This document shows, one piece after another, positions 34,990-46,246 of a DNA stretch of 64,000 nt. Under the pieces are notes generated by a model that saw nothing but the letters and a program-made list of their open reading frames with translations, ran no database searches and was not told the DNA's origin. The stretch comes from Ectobius pallidus (Eukaryota > Arthropoda > Insecta > Blattodea > Ectobiidae). Both the position numbers and the translations under genes were made by a program. The stretch spans positions 157,031,269 through 157,095,268 of the forward strand of contig CAXKWD010000007.1 in assembly GCA_964059195.1 (NCBI GenBank), written 5' to 3'. How positions within the stretch are numbered: position 1 is the stretch's first letter; every line of letters starts with the position of its first letter.

Positions 34990-35618
34990 CACTCAGAATT
35001 CAGTGCATTGATAAAGGCGAAGAATGCCTTAATAATAGTTAATATCTCAAAAACAACTTTTATTAGCTTTTCTTTATATTCAGTAGTAAACGCCAAACCC
35101 AACCCAGCTTTAAATATAAAATTGCATGAAACATTTTGTAATTCTAAGCAATGTGCAATGTGCATATTGCATTTATCACAAATAAAATACGCAAGACTAT
35201 TTACAAATTTGTTATCATTCGAAATTTATTTCCAATTTCTACTTCACGGTCAATATATCTAGCACTAGTTGAATCGTTAATCCAATACGGAATTATTGAC
35301 TGGGGTAGAGTTTCTAAGACCATTTGTATAAAATTAATTTTACTTCAAAAGAGAATAATAAAAATTTGTTTAAATAAACCTATTGATTACCCATCAAAAG
35401 TATAATAATATGTTGAATTCAATGTTATGAAAATCGAACAGCTTTATAAGTTAAATTTATTAATATATTACCATAAAAACATATCTAAATTTATTTCCTA
35501 CAGTCATTGTCAAAATACAAGAAGAAACGCCATTTTTCGTTTCGCTGAATCAAAATGTAAGACGACCAAGGGGCAATTATATAGTCAAAACTATGGTTTG
35601 AAATTGTATAACAACTAG
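34990..35618 (+). pseudogene. decayed reverse transcriptase C-terminal half of a non-LTR retrotransposon
   Basis: Three successive frames make up one ORF2 region. The first has NISKTTFISFSLYSVV and IKLHETFCNS. The second has the thumb segment NKIRKTIYKF, then SIYLALVESLIQYGIIDWG and ILLQKRIIKICLNKP. The third has MKIEQLYKLNLLIYYHKNIS and an R.A.FRF segment. The pattern (a SKT.FI.F strand, LV.S.I.YGI..WG, LQKRI.K......YP and EQLY.LNLLIY) is typical of Jockey/CR1-like ORF2 proteins. At least two frameshifts are needed to join it, and the YADD region is missing. It runs directly into repeat A at 35622. Confidence 0.8.
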
Positions 35619-35621
35619 GAG

Positions 35622-36120
35622 GTGCCCGTGGCTTCGCCCACGATAATTCATTTAAAAATTAAAAATTAAGAGTATAATAATTATTAAAGCATTATATTTA
35701 TTAACACTTGCACGCGAATCATTCATAAACTAAGCCATTAATAATATTAATGAAACAGCTAAAATTCCTGCTTTAGAGTACATTCCACGATTTGAAAGCG
35801 CCCCCTGGGAAAACTATATCAGAATCGATTATACAGTTCCAAAGAAACCTGTGAACACATAATACCTATTGTTTCTCAACTGTTTATTGACATGAATATG
35901 ATGTGAATTTTATTTGATCAATTCAGTGTAATTTTCAGAAATTAGGCTATATAATGTTTCAAGGGAAGGAATGGTTTGTTTGGATTATTATCAGCGATAT
36001 TTCAAGAGTTAAACCATCAATATTTTACTGCTGGTGCCCCCGGTGCTTCGCCCTCCATGATTCATTGACTCCAGGATTTTTAAGAAATTTACACTGTATT
36101 TATACTGTATTAGTAAAAAT
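35622..36120 (+). repeat. dispersed repeat A, second locus with the two-start arrangement
   Basis: GTGCCCGTGGCTTCGCCCAC at 35622 and CTGGTGCCCCCGGTGCTTCG at 36031 mirror the pair at 6764 and 7233. A GGCTA insertion at 35945-35949 is absent from the first locus. Confidence 0.7.
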
Positions 36121-36750
36121 AAAATTTGAATATTTGTTCATTGTGTTCATTTCACTTAGGCCTTATATAATAGCGGTTTACCTAATTTTGTAGTCGTAAT
36201 GAAAGTTTACACTGCGAGAGACGAACATCGCCGAGTATACCCGATGTCTCACGAAGCGGGCGAGCGAGCAAGCACGCTATTTAGGGCCGTTGAATTGTAT
36301 AAGAGTAGATTTTATTGCTGAGCACCCTGAATATGTAAATTACAATCTTAAACATTTTAAGAAGAAAATAAAAAAAATGTTATATAATATTAATAGCACA
36401 ACTTAAAATTTTGTTTGGTCTGATCAATGTTTCGATACAATTTATTCTATTTTTTGTTGTTGAAAAATCCTATAAAACCACTGGTTAATGTTGCAGAATT
36501 ATTTTTGTATACTTTGTACTCATTCATACATTTATAATTTTTCGTTTGTAGTATACTGTGCATAGATAGGCCTATATAATTAGATTTGTATTATTCTAAT
36601 TAAAGCACGAGCTTTGCTCATATAGGGGCATGTTTGGTTTTATTTGTTTTTACTTGTACTAAATGTGTAATAATAAAAATCTTAAATAATAATAAAAAAT
36701 ATATGTATCTGAAAAAAAGTCCAAAAGTTAGTCTAAATGGTAGGTCTAAT

Positions 36751-36985
36751 ACGAGGCGCGTCCATAAAGAAAGTTTCCCTGGGGCCGTTTACAGAAACAA
36801 ACCACAATTTCATGGACAATAGATACAGCGAGTATTCAGCTATTATTCAACATATTTGCATCGAAATTGAAACATTTGTCTTACCGTGGCACCAACTTTT
36901 GAATACCTGTGTCGTACAAGTCTGACGCCAGGGATTTGAACCACTGTATAACAAACATCTCCTCTGTCATCTCCATGTTCTATGA
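36751..36985 (-). pseudogene. C-terminus and 3' inverted repeat of a mariner transposon
   Basis: Minus-strand translation reads EMTEEMFVIQWFKSLASDLY followed by DTGIQKLVPR, then a stop, then DKCFNFDANM. This matches the conserved C-terminal end of mariner transposases (W..SL..DFY..GI.KLV.RYDKC....G.YVE). The stop at 36881-36883 replaces the tyrosine of the RYDKC motif. The terminus ACGAGGCGCGTCCATAAAG at 36751 fits the 3' inverted repeat of a mariner on this strand. The DD34D catalytic core and 5' half are missing, cut off near 36985 by a SINE. It is an inactive relic. Confidence 0.8.
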
Positions 36986-37210
36986 GACTATCATAGGAGA
37001 AAAATTCCAGAGTTCACTTCACAGCGCCAGATGAGACTTCTCTCCTATGACTGATTGCCCTTAATGGCATTAAGGCTTAGCTCAGTTGGTAGAGCAGTGG
37101 CACGGATAGCCAAAAGTCCTGGGTTCAAGTTCCAGTGTCAGAGGAATTGTTCTCCTTATAGTATCCTATTCTCATGTAATGTCCAACAGAGTCAATAATC
37201 TGTGGTTCAT
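36986..37210 (+). repeat. tRNA-headed SINE S1, rearranged copy
   Basis: A tRNA-like head at 37075-37145 has box A (TAGCTCAGTTGGTAGAGC) and box B (GGGTTCAAGTTCC). It is followed by the family body TCATGTAATGTCCAACAGAG. The stretch at 36986-37058 is an inverted piece of the same family's 5' leader. Confidence 0.75.
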
Positions 37211-37216
37211 GAATTT

Positions 37217-37693
37217 ATGTATATCCAGATAAATAGTATATTGCGATACAAGTGCCGTAAGCGGTGCATACGGATTGAGGAAAGAGTGATCCGTTATGCG
37301 TTTACGGAACGAGTATTGCATGCTATTTTTTGGACGATGATTATTTATATCAATTTATTTATATTAATTGAGATATTAGCTGAAAATGTTATGTTTATAC
37401 ACTGTTGAAGATGGATGTTATATTTCAGAAAGTGATTCGCATATGTTGGTTGTTATGGGGACCGAATATTTGTCCTGTTAAAGTCGCCACAAACTGGGGG
37501 GCCTTGGTTCCGGTCTTCCATAAAGGCTTGTATTATGATGGATTTACTTACTGCACTTGTGCTTTTTGTAAATTTTACTGCACGGAGATTTCTTTTGTTT
37601 TCATAGCAACCAGATTGCGTGCGGGAATGTCAAGTTACGATCCACGGCAACAATATTCGTAAGTACCACTAATTAGTTACGTCGTGCAAAAAA
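37217..37693 (-). repeat. hairpin repeat P, minus-strand copy with inner hairpin lost
   Basis: It matches the 5265-6186 units in reverse, from GCGATACAAGTGCCGTAAGC to ACCACTAATTAGTTACGTCG. The GGCGCGAGCGCC centre of the palindrome is gone. Confidence 0.8.
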
Positions 37694-38224
37694 TATGTTA
37701 CAACACGCATTCTAATGTGTCTGCAAGATTATAAAAATCAAATTGAGTATCTAACTGTCCCCTGCCCCTGGTATACCTTAAGTACGTGGTACGAGAGTAC
37801 GTAGCGTACAAGAAGCGATTGTGACCGCATTAGAGAACTGCTTCAAGTGAATAGCTCTCCTCGAACAATGTAGGCAACGATTCTTTATCGACATGAATAT
37901 TGTTCTATTGTTACCGAGTTGACAAGCAGAGACAAAGCGGCAGGAAACACAACTATTAGCGACAAAAGAACATCACAATGGCGCATTGTTGTGCGCGCGC
38001 GCAAGTTAAGAGCGAGTCACCGCTTTCATACGTAGCTCATCTGCTTGGTTGTTAGCGTCACTCATTTCTTTCTTCATTTAAAAATCTCCAATTACTTTTT
38101 CTCCAGTATGACATATTCAGTAGACCTTCTTTACATTTTCTGCGCTAAGCTTAGGCCTACATATTAGCAATATAACATAGCCTGTCATTTTTAAGTGCGT
38201 TTTTCATTTTCATTAATTTATTAA

Positions 38225-39370
38225 AATTATTTTCAGAGAGTATTCTTCATTTCTCGTTATATGAGTAAATATTTAGATTTAAACAAAATTTTCTTTCTCG
38301 ATAAAAAGTAATCATTCTAGAATGCGAATTTCCTTCTCATAGGCTAATATTAGCAAATTCATTCTGAAATGCAATTTTCTTTCTCGTTATATTAGTAAAT
38401 ATTTATTCTGAGACGCGATCTTCCTTCTCATTATATTAGTAAATATTCATTCTGAAATGCAATTTTCTTTCTCATTATGTTAGTAAATATTTATTCTGAG
38501 ATGCGATCTTCTTTCTCATTATACTGTATTAGTAAATATTCATTCTGACATTCAGTTTTCTTTCTCATTGTGTTAGTAAATATTCATTCTGCAATGCAAA
38601 TTTATTTCATTATATTAGTATATATTCATTCTGAAATGCAATTTCTTTCTCATTGTGTTAGTAAATATTCATTCTGGAATGTAATTTTCTTTCTCATTAT
38701 ATTAGTAAATATTCATTCTGAAATTCAATTTTATTTCTTATTGTGTTAGTAAATATTCATTCTGAAATGTAATTTTCTTTCTCCTTATGTTAGTAAATAT
38801 TTATTCTGAGATGCGATCTTCTTTCTCATTATACTGTAATAGTAAATATTCATTCTGACATTCAGTTTTCTTTCTCATTGCGTTAGTAAATATTCATTCT
38901 GCAATCCAAATTTCTTTCATTATATTAGTATATATTCATTCTGAAATGCAATTTCTTTCTCATTGTGTTAGTAAATATTCATTCTGAAATGCAATTTTCT
39001 TTCTCATTATGTTAGTAAATATTTATTCTGAAAGATTAAGTAATTATTCTAAAATTCTATTTTCTTTCTCATTCTGTTATAAATATTCATTCAGAAATGC
39101 AAATTTAACATTAAGTTATGTTATTAAATATGCATTCTGGAATGCAATTGTCTTTCTCATTATGTTAATAAATATTTATTCTGAGATGCGATCTTGTTTC
39201 TCATTGTGTTAGTAAATATTCATTCTCAAATGCAAATTTCTTTCTCATTGTGTTAGTAAATATTCATTCTGAAATGTATTTTTCTTTCTCATAGTGTTAG
39301 TAAATATTCATTCTGAAATTCAATTTTCTTTCTCTTTATGTAATTCTGAAATGCAGTTTTTTTTTCTCAT
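38225..39370 (+). repeat. minisatellite, unit about 43 bp, with higher-order structure
   Basis: About 25 copies of a unit reading roughly TTCTTTCTCATTATGTTAGT followed by AAATATTCATTCTGAAATGC. A 310-bp block of seven units starting at 38491 is repeated at 38801 with the same variants, such as CATTATACTGTA, showing a higher-order repeat. Confidence 0.92.
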
Positions 39371-39592
39371 GGTGATAGGAAATATTTCATCTTGAATGCA
39401 CTTGTCTTCAGGCTATTTAACTTATGCATATCAATACATACTTTTTGTACCAACTTTTATAATAGGCCTATCAGATTAATTTACAGGTTATAAACTGAGG
39501 TCATTTGCACATATTGTACCGCAAGAATAACGTTCTATAGAAACTTTTGTGCTAGTAAAATCCATTATGCAATCCGTTATCATATCTGTTAA

Positions 39593-39660
39593 AAATCTGG
39601 ACTCGAACCTACAGTGGGAGCCAAGTGCGGGTGTAACTCCCAGCATCTACTCCGGCTATC
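39593..39660 (-). repeat. tRNA-like SINE head, minus strand
   Basis: On the minus strand, GGTTCGAGTCC is a good box B, but the box A region is degenerate. It is a relic of a tRNA-derived SINE, not a working tRNA gene. Confidence 0.4.
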
Positions 39661-40016
39661 TTTAAAATCATCTCTTAAGATATTACCTTCAGCGGGGAAG
39701 AAAGATCTATGTCCCAAGGAAAATACTATACACTAACTTCTAGACTCTAAATGGCAAGCTTGAGGACTTTATACCTATGCAAAGATGAATTATTAAAAAA
39801 ATAAAAAATAAATAACTAATAAAAAAAAAATTTAAAAATTAAAAACTTGTAAAATTAAATACGTAAAAGATGTTTAATAGTAAACACGATAGAATTGTTA
39901 AAAACTCGGAAGGCTCGGCCTACAGCATACTGGGAATTGAAAATAAAATATTCTGGTAATTGCAATGAATTATTTGGGTGTATAGGCCTAAGTATGAATT
40001 TTATTGTATGTAGACT

Positions 40017-40380
40017 AATCCCACGAGAGATTACGAGTTTATCGATGTATTATGCGAGAACGAAGTTCAAGCAAATTTATCTGATGAGATTCGTAATCTC
40101 AAGTGGTATTTATTAAGACTATTCCATGAATAAAATGTAACGGATTTTGTAAGTAATAATTATTTTCTTTCTTTGTTATCAATATTCTGTCAGCCGTAAA
40201 ATCACGGCATACATGAATGAAAAATCCACGAATCGATTCGATGAATCGATCCGAGTTCCAATGCTACCAAAAGCTCGCATCACTTGGCTCACTAGATTGA
40301 GGGCGTCGTGGTATTTCCTTACATCAAAATGCTAAAAAGTACACGAACTGGCTTCCACCGAATCGAAATTGTGTTTTTCA
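40017..40380 (-). repeat. dispersed repeat G, copy 2
   Basis: It resembles the reverse complement of 3785-4125, clearest at ACACGAACTGGCTTCCACCG and AATCGAAATTGTGTTTT. Confidence 0.6.
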
Positions 40381-40559
40381 TAAAGGGTTATATTATTTCA
40401 ATTTCCAAACATGTTATGTTGTATAAAATAATGTGTTTTCATTCTGCTGAATGGCAGTATGTGACATATTAATCACCGCACGTTGATGCCTTACGTATCC
40501 AGTAACGAGCTGACGTTTTAAAAGATAAAATTGCAACCTTGCGATCCGAGGAAGGATTT

Positions 40560-40650
40560 TATAAGATAAACGATCGTGATTTGTGTATTATATCTGAGGA
40601 ATTGCTAAACGTTATTGGTCAATATCAAATGGAATACATAATGAATTAAA
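40560..40650 (+). repeat. short dispersed repeat, copy 2
   Basis: It shares GATAAACGATCGTGATT and GCTAAACGTTATTGGTCAAT with 13315-13415. Confidence 0.6.
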
Positions 40651-40774
40651 TACATAATGCATCCTATAGGCAATTAATCTAATAATACCAGTTAGGTGTA
40701 GACTCAAATCAGGAAATGCCTGCACTTTTGCAGTTCAGAAACTCTTATCTTCTCCTTTTCTGTCCAGAAATCTA

Positions 40775-41296
40775 AAATTTATAAGACAATAAATTATCCT
40801 GCCGGTTGTATTATATGGATATGAGACATGGTCGCTTACTCTTCGGGAAGAACATAATCTGAGAGTGTTCGAAAACAGGGTGCTTAGGAAAATATATTTG
40901 GGCCTAAGAGAGATGAAAATGGGGATTGCAGAAAACTGCATAACGACGAGCTTCATAACCTGTACTCGTCACCGGATATAGTAAGGGTAATTAAATCACG
41001 GAGGATGAAATGGGCTGGACATGTTGCGCGCATGGGGGAGGAAATACATATATCAAAAATATTGACGGGGAAACTCGATAGACCACTTGGAAGACCTAGA
41101 CGCAGACGGGAGAAAAATATTAGGATAGATTTAAAGGAAGTCGGATTTGCGAGAGATGGTTAGTTGGAGTTAGCATAGAATAGGGTTGAATGGCGGGGTC
41201 AGGAAAACGCGGCAATGAACCTTCGGGTTCCATAAAATAGATAATATTCCTTTAGTTTACTTAGGAATTGTCTACTGCCATTGAGTAAGTAAGTAT
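40775..41296 (+). pseudogene. 3' end of an RTE-like non-LTR retrotransposon, ORF2 C-terminus, with AAGT tail
   Basis: Translation in shifting frames gives PVVLYGYETWSLTLREEHNL and RVFENRVLRKIYLGLREM. After a frameshift comes a segment equivalent to MKWAGHVARMGEE, then GRPRRRREKN. This is the LYG.ETW ... VFE...LRKI ... W.GHV.RM ... GRP...W signature of ORF2 C-termini in RTE- and related LINEs. Several frameshifts and stops are present. The copy ends in GAGTAAGTAAGTA, a tetranucleotide tail of the kind RTE-type elements carry. Other 3' ends of this family lie at 41820, 42222 and 62243 on the minus strand. Confidence 0.8.
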
Positions 41297-41819
41297 AGGC
41301 AATTAATCAATGCATTCATTAGGTTATATTTTACTCCACAACAGAATGTATTGCATATTATCGCCGGTCGCTAGGGAACGATTCTTGCATAAGTTCTTTA
41401 GATTTTGGTGCGCCAGACTTTTCATCATTTACCTCTAGAGAAGACATCCCTCGTCATAAATATTGATGTAAGTTACGTAGTTCTATTTACAGTTCTTGTT
41501 GAGATGGTCGCTTTTGAATGAAAAATGTTGTGTTATTTGTTAAAGGATTCGATCCATACAGTATCAGAGCAAAATGAAATGGTATTTTGTGGTATTGATA
41601 CTGAATGGAGGTATTGTATAGCCCTGGCTGGGATGGCTTTCTTAATACTAACAGATGTGAATGCTTAGACAAATGATTGGATTCATTGCAAACTGAAATG
41701 TTGAGAGATGTGCCTTGTGTGTGCTCTGACGTGAGGGTGGAAAGCGACGTACCATACGCTTCAGCGTAAAGTAATGTAGCAGTAGCATGAGGCCAAATCT
41801 AGCATTACTTACTACTTCT

Positions 41820-41992
41820 TACTTATTCAATATCATTAGACAATTCCTAAGTAAGCTAAAGGAATATTATCTATTTCATGGAACCCGGAGGTTCATTGCT
41901 GCACTCACATGAGCCCGCCATTCAAACCTATTCTGTGCCAACTCCAGCCAACCATCCCTCGCAAATCCTTCTTCCCTTAAATCTATTCTAAA
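41820..41992 (-). mobile_element. RTE-like retrotransposon 3' end, truncated
   Basis: The inverse of the 41130-41290 region: ATTCCTAAGTAAGCTAAAGG, GGAACCCGGAGGTTCATTGC and CCAACCATCC. An ACTT-rich stretch at its left is the tail on the minus strand. It is non-coding in this length. Confidence 0.75.
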
Positions 41993-42014
41993 ATTAATTT
42001 ATATATATATATAC

Positions 42015-42215
42015 CATTAAGAGCAATCAGTCATAGGAGAGAGATTCCATCTGGCGCTGTGAAGTGAACTATGGCATAGCTCAGTTGGTAGAATAGTGGC
42101 ACGGATAGCCAAAGGTCCTGGGTTCAAATTCCGGTGTCAGAGGAATTTTTCTTCTATAATATTCTCATGTAATGTCCAACAGATGTTCATGAATGCATAT
42201 TTATACATTAGTTAC
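42015..42215 (+). repeat. tRNA-headed SINE S1, plus copy
   Basis: The leader CCATTAAGAGCAATCAGTC and following is succeeded by a tRNA-like head at 42072-42143, with TAGCTCAGTTGGTAGAATAG as box A and GGGTTCAAATTCC as box B. The body ATGTAATGTCCAACAGATG follows. The 5' leader means the tRNA-like part is internal. Microsatellites (TA at the left, ACTT at the right) border it. Confidence 0.8.
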
Positions 42216-42221
42216 TACTTA

Positions 42222-42400
42222 CTTACTTACTTAGGCCTACTCAGTGGCAATAGAAAATTCCTATGCAAGCTAAAGGAATATAATCTATTTTATGGAACCC
42301 GGAGGTTCATTGCCGCGCTTACCTGTGCCCGCTATTCAACCCTGTTCTGTGCTAACTCCATCCAACCATCCTTACAAATCCCTTTAATCTATTCTAATAT
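42222..42400 (-). mobile_element. RTE-like retrotransposon 3' end, truncated
   Basis: An (ACTT)n tail on the left, then GGCAATAGAAAATTCC and GGAACCCGGAGGTTCATTGC in the orientation of a minus-strand insertion. It has a GGCCTA insertion between tail and body that the copy at 62243 lacks. Confidence 0.75.
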
Positions 42401-42404
42401 TGAT

Positions 42405-42607
42405 ATATTATACGCATTCATGAACCACAGATTATTGTCTCTGTTGGACATTACATGATAATATTATAGGAGAAAAATTCCCCTGACACTGGGATTTGTA
42501 TCCAGGACTTTTTAGCTATCCGTGCCGCTACTCCCCCAATTGAGCTAAGCCATAGTTCACTTCACAGTTCCAGATGGAACGTATCTCCTATGCCTGTTTG
42601 CCCTTAA
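42405..42607 (-). repeat. tRNA-headed SINE S1, minus copy
   Basis: It is the reverse complement of the S1 family, with the tRNA-like head at 42482-42554 (TGAGCTAAGCCATAG as the inverse of box A). It faces the plus copy at 42015 across an RTE-like fragment. Confidence 0.8.
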
Positions 42608-42749
42608 TGGTTACCTCACAATACTGTATATGACATAACTAAATCCTCATTTCTCAAAAAAGTTTACCTCTTACGATTTTGAAGGATTTCACAGTGACCC
42701 ATTCTAACAAACAAGAATTATATTATCTATTCCCCCTCACAATACTGTA

Positions 42750-42878
42750 TTTTATTATTCATCCTTCATTGTCGGGATAGCTCGTCTGTGGAATTCCTTA
42801 CCTGAGGATATAAAAGGCTACCGAACACTCAGAACGTTCAAGGTGAAGATAGTTGACCACTTCACCGCCAACCATTAA
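42750..42878 (+). pseudogene. C-terminal tip of another non-LTR retrotransposon ORF2
   Basis: Translation reads YYSSFIVGIARLWNSLPEDI, then KGYRTLRTFKVKIVDHFTANH and a stop at 42876-42878. ARLWNSLP followed by an F...L segment is the standard C-terminal motif of Jockey/CR1-like ORF2 proteins. Only about 40 residues remain. The A/T-rich sequence after the stop would be its 3' untranslated region; no clear tail was fixed. Confidence 0.75.
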
Positions 42879-43189
42879 CATTTATATCATATACTACTTT
42901 CATGTTAAAATTTTTTGTTATTGTATTGTTTTCGTTTATCTTTATTTTTATTTTACTTTTTTCTTTTTCTACCTATTATTAGGCTATTATTTTTCTTTAA
43001 TTTCTTCTACTTAAAATGTTGAACTTCCATTATTATAGTTTAATACAGTTTTAATTATAGCTTTCACTGACATAATTTACATTCTACTCATGTCTCTCTC
43101 TTTTTTATTAACTACATTATTTGGTAGCGTTTGAATGTATCATCTCTGGTTAGTGGAAGAGAAGGCCTTAAGGGGGGACATACAGCTTG

Positions 43190-43805
43190 TGGTGAAATTC
43201 ATAGATGAGAAATAGGTAAATTTCATTATTTTTTCCTCAGCAATAAATTGTTCTACAATCTTGCAATCTGACATACTCTTTTTTTGAATATTTCTAAAAT
43301 TGCATACTATTTTCAAAATTAATAAAAGTTTTACAGTCACGGATGATTATCATTTCAAAATGGCAGCTACGTTTCATGTACTAAAATGCCGTTTCCATGC
43401 AAATTTCCACAAATGGCAATATTTTCGAGTGATTCTATTTTGCTATCTACTTGCAAACAACATATGAACAACATAATCTACAATCCAGTATTTAAAAGAA
43501 ATCAATTTTTAAAATTGTCTTCACTAAAATGTATATGTAGCCTATAATCAATTAATGTTAAATGAATGATTGTAGATACTGTTGTTCATATGATACTAAA
43601 AAATACACAGAAAAATAGTCACTCAGAAATATTTATATTCGTGGAAGTTACCAAGGAAACGGCATTTCATTACATGAAACGATAACTACCCGTAACCGTA
43701 ACAGTTTGATTGATTTTGAAAATAGTAAGCAATTGTAGAAGTAGTCTCTAAAGATTACGTCAGATTGCAAGATTGTAGAGCAAATTCATTGCTGAGGAAA
43801 AAAAA
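43190..43805. mobile_element. foldback repeat H, copy 2
   Basis: Inverted arms of about 200 bases: CCTCAGCAATAAATTGTTCT and CAATCTTGCAATCTGAC on the left are answered by GTCAGATTGCAAGATTG and AATTCATTGCTGAGG on the right. Further inside, ATGCCGTTTCC pairs with GGAAACGGCAT. Copy 1 at 25740-27150 carries a retrotransposon insertion. Confidence 0.8.
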
Positions 43806-43844
43806 TCCGGTGCGTGGAACGCCACGCAACAGAAGTTAAACTTG

Positions 43845-44152
43845 GATTTTTTCAATTTTGGATTATTGGATTTTTCAATTTTGGATTATTGGATTTTTCA
43901 ATTTTGGAATGTTGGTCTTTTTAAGTTTTGGAGTTTTGGATTTTTTTTTATTTTGATTCTTTGAATTTTTTTATTTTTAATTTGGATTTTCGATTTTTTA
44001 ATTTTTAATTTTTAGATTTTTTAAATTTTGGATTTTTTTAAATTTGAATTTTTTATTTTTTTAAATTTTGGACTTTTGGATTTTTTAATTTTTAATTTTT
44101 TACATTTTGGATTTTTTTATAAATAAATAAATATAAATAAATAAATAAATAA
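43845..44152 (+). repeat. T-rich degenerate minisatellite and AAAT microsatellite
   Basis: Variants of GGATTTTTCAATTTTGGATTATT (unit near 22 bp) decay into T-rich sequence, then (AAAT)n at about 44121-44152. Confidence 0.85.
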
Positions 44153-44889
44153 ATTGGCCCATCCGTTTTGCAGCTAGCTATACATAGAAGTTTGATGCAA
44201 ACAACTTTTTCACATTACGGTTATGCAAGTCTACGGATTGTTAAGTTGGATTCTGGTTGGTGCTCGAGAGGTTGTGTACAACTTTGTTGGAGTGGAGGAT
44301 AAAGACGCAACCTCCGGCCTTTTCAGCACAAACATATGAATACATAAGTTTTGTAATAATAATGATGTGACGAGAGGAATCTGTGGTCAATTTGCTTGTG
44401 AAAGGACGCAGCCTGGCTGTCAGTTGTCGTATTGATTCCAGCCAAGTGGCCCCTCCAACTTTATTTATAAAAATCTCTGCTGTCACATAATGTTGTCAAT
44501 CTCTCAAAGACTTCGTCATATTCTGTCATCAGATAATGATCTCTCGACCGTAATCAATTGTTCGTGAGAGCACATCTCTTCTACTTTTCCTATATTTTAC
44601 AGTAAAGTAAAAAACATGAATTTCTGGGCTTACAATATTGGAAATAATATTATGTGGAATTTCGTTCTGTTCATCGCAATAGATTCAGGATTACTCCTAG
44701 GTAAGTGGTCTTTAAGAAGATTATTTCACGGATAAATTTACTGAAATTGATTCATAAAGTATTAGATCTATTGACTTAAATTTGCCAAATATGGCCTAAA
44801 TAACTTCAAAACTCAGAAACAATGACTATCTGCAGCTTTCATGACGGTAGCCAGCTAGTATCTTATACTCCAGGGATGATTCGCTCTAC
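44153..44889. other. no gene recognised
   Basis: I see no family motif. The 81-residue minus-strand frame at 44241-44486 is not recognisable. Confidence 0.45.
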
Positions 44890-44990
44890 TGATATCATTG
44901 AGCAAATTTATCGATAGCCATACTCGATAGACCAATGAATCTATCGATAAACTCGTAAACTCTCGTAGGATTACTTATGAAAAGCCATTT
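44890..44990 (+). repeat. dispersed repeat G, copy 3 (partial)
   Basis: TCTATCGATAAACTCGTAAAC and GGATTACTTATGAAAA match the end of the 3785-4125 copy. Confidence 0.55.
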
Positions 44991-45689
44991 GCTCCTACGT
45001 TCATTTGTTTTATTTTGATAAATAATACTATTATCTCTGTTTTCAATTACGTTGCCTTTTGTTTTCTTCTTTTGGATCTAGTTTACTTGTTGCATTATTC
45101 CAAATATACCAATATTTCTATTTAATATTTCGTAGCTATTACCGAAGGTTTGTTCAATATAAGAGTAGATATACTAATAGCCTAAGATAATATAGATTTA
45201 TGAGTTATACAAGTTTAATAGGCTCTGCAAGATTTGCATTGGCTTTCACGGCCGGAATCTTGATGTTGAAGCATCTGGTAAGACTTTTTAGATTTTTTTG
45301 CCTTTGGACAACGGCCCACAGCCCGGAAGATGCTTCAACATTTAAAATTTATGTCAAGTTTAAGGAATAATAGGTACAAGAGATAAACTGTGAGCTTAAA
45401 CATTGTGTTATGTGTTTTCCTTGCAGTCCGGCATGGATTTATAATTTGCGTGAAACCGAGTCTCTTGAAATCTGGAAACAAATCAATTTTTTATAGTTAT
45501 ATCCCTATTTAGTGATATCAAATTCATAAGAAAATCCTATTTTCGTCTTTGTAAATACACAAAAAGTAATAATTTGTTGTATGGTGATACTAGTAGTCTA
45601 CAGTAAACTAAATGCCTAGTAGTCTGCTACTGATAATTTTACAAAATAGTTTTATTGCACTAAAATTTCTGTCTTGCTTTCGTACAGAA

Positions 45690-46246
45690 GATTAAAAAAA
45701 TAATAAAATTAGGTAAACTGATGTAAGAAAGTGTCAGAATGCTTGTGTTTAAAAAATTATAATTGCAATTATGATATGAAGAAAATGAGTTATTTTTTTA
45801 AATCGATTTCCGAGTTAAGCTCCAGATCGATTCATTAAGCAGGACTTACGGAAGAAGAAAGGTCTCGTTTGATAAGCATTTGCGAAAGAATATGTGGGTA
45901 ATGTTTTTTATCATAGCTAACTGTATTGCAACTTCCAAAGGCGTATATGGACACTGTAAAACAATAAGTTGTCATGAGAGCTGATTTGCATTTGATAAAT
46001 TCTTTCTAATATATTGCCATAAAATAGGCACTAGATTGGGATTTACTCCGGTACCGGTCAGCCGATTTAGACCAATATCAATAGGCTTCTTCCCATGGAC
46101 GTTATAAATGCGTATACCAAGTTTCATGAAAATCCGATAAAGCGTATTTGAGTTATCGCGCGTACAGACGGACGGACAGACAGACAAACGGACAAATATT
46201 TTCCCGGCCCCACACAATCTCATAAAGTACCATTCTGGCACTTAAT
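45690..46246 (-). repeat. dispersed repeat F, full-length minus copy
   Basis: It runs from AGGTAAACTGATGTAAG to ACCATTCTGGCACTTAATAA, with the TATCGCGCGTACAGACGGAC patch near 46160. An 89-residue frame is open across it, but this occurs in other copies and reflects the repeat's sequence. Confidence 0.8.

Noticed and set aside
37075..37145. Functional tRNA gene
   Set aside because: Boxes A and B and a plausible GGA anticodon loop are present, but the acceptor arms do not pair and the same body follows in other copies, so it is a SINE.
38225..39370. CRISPR array
   Set aside because: Units are contiguous and diverged with no unique spacers, and the context is eukaryotic.
45262..45340. ATGTTGAAGCATCT with its inverse AGATGCTTCAACAT
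   Set aside because: A short inverted pair of 14 bases with no defined element ends; could be chance or part of an unrecognised repeat.
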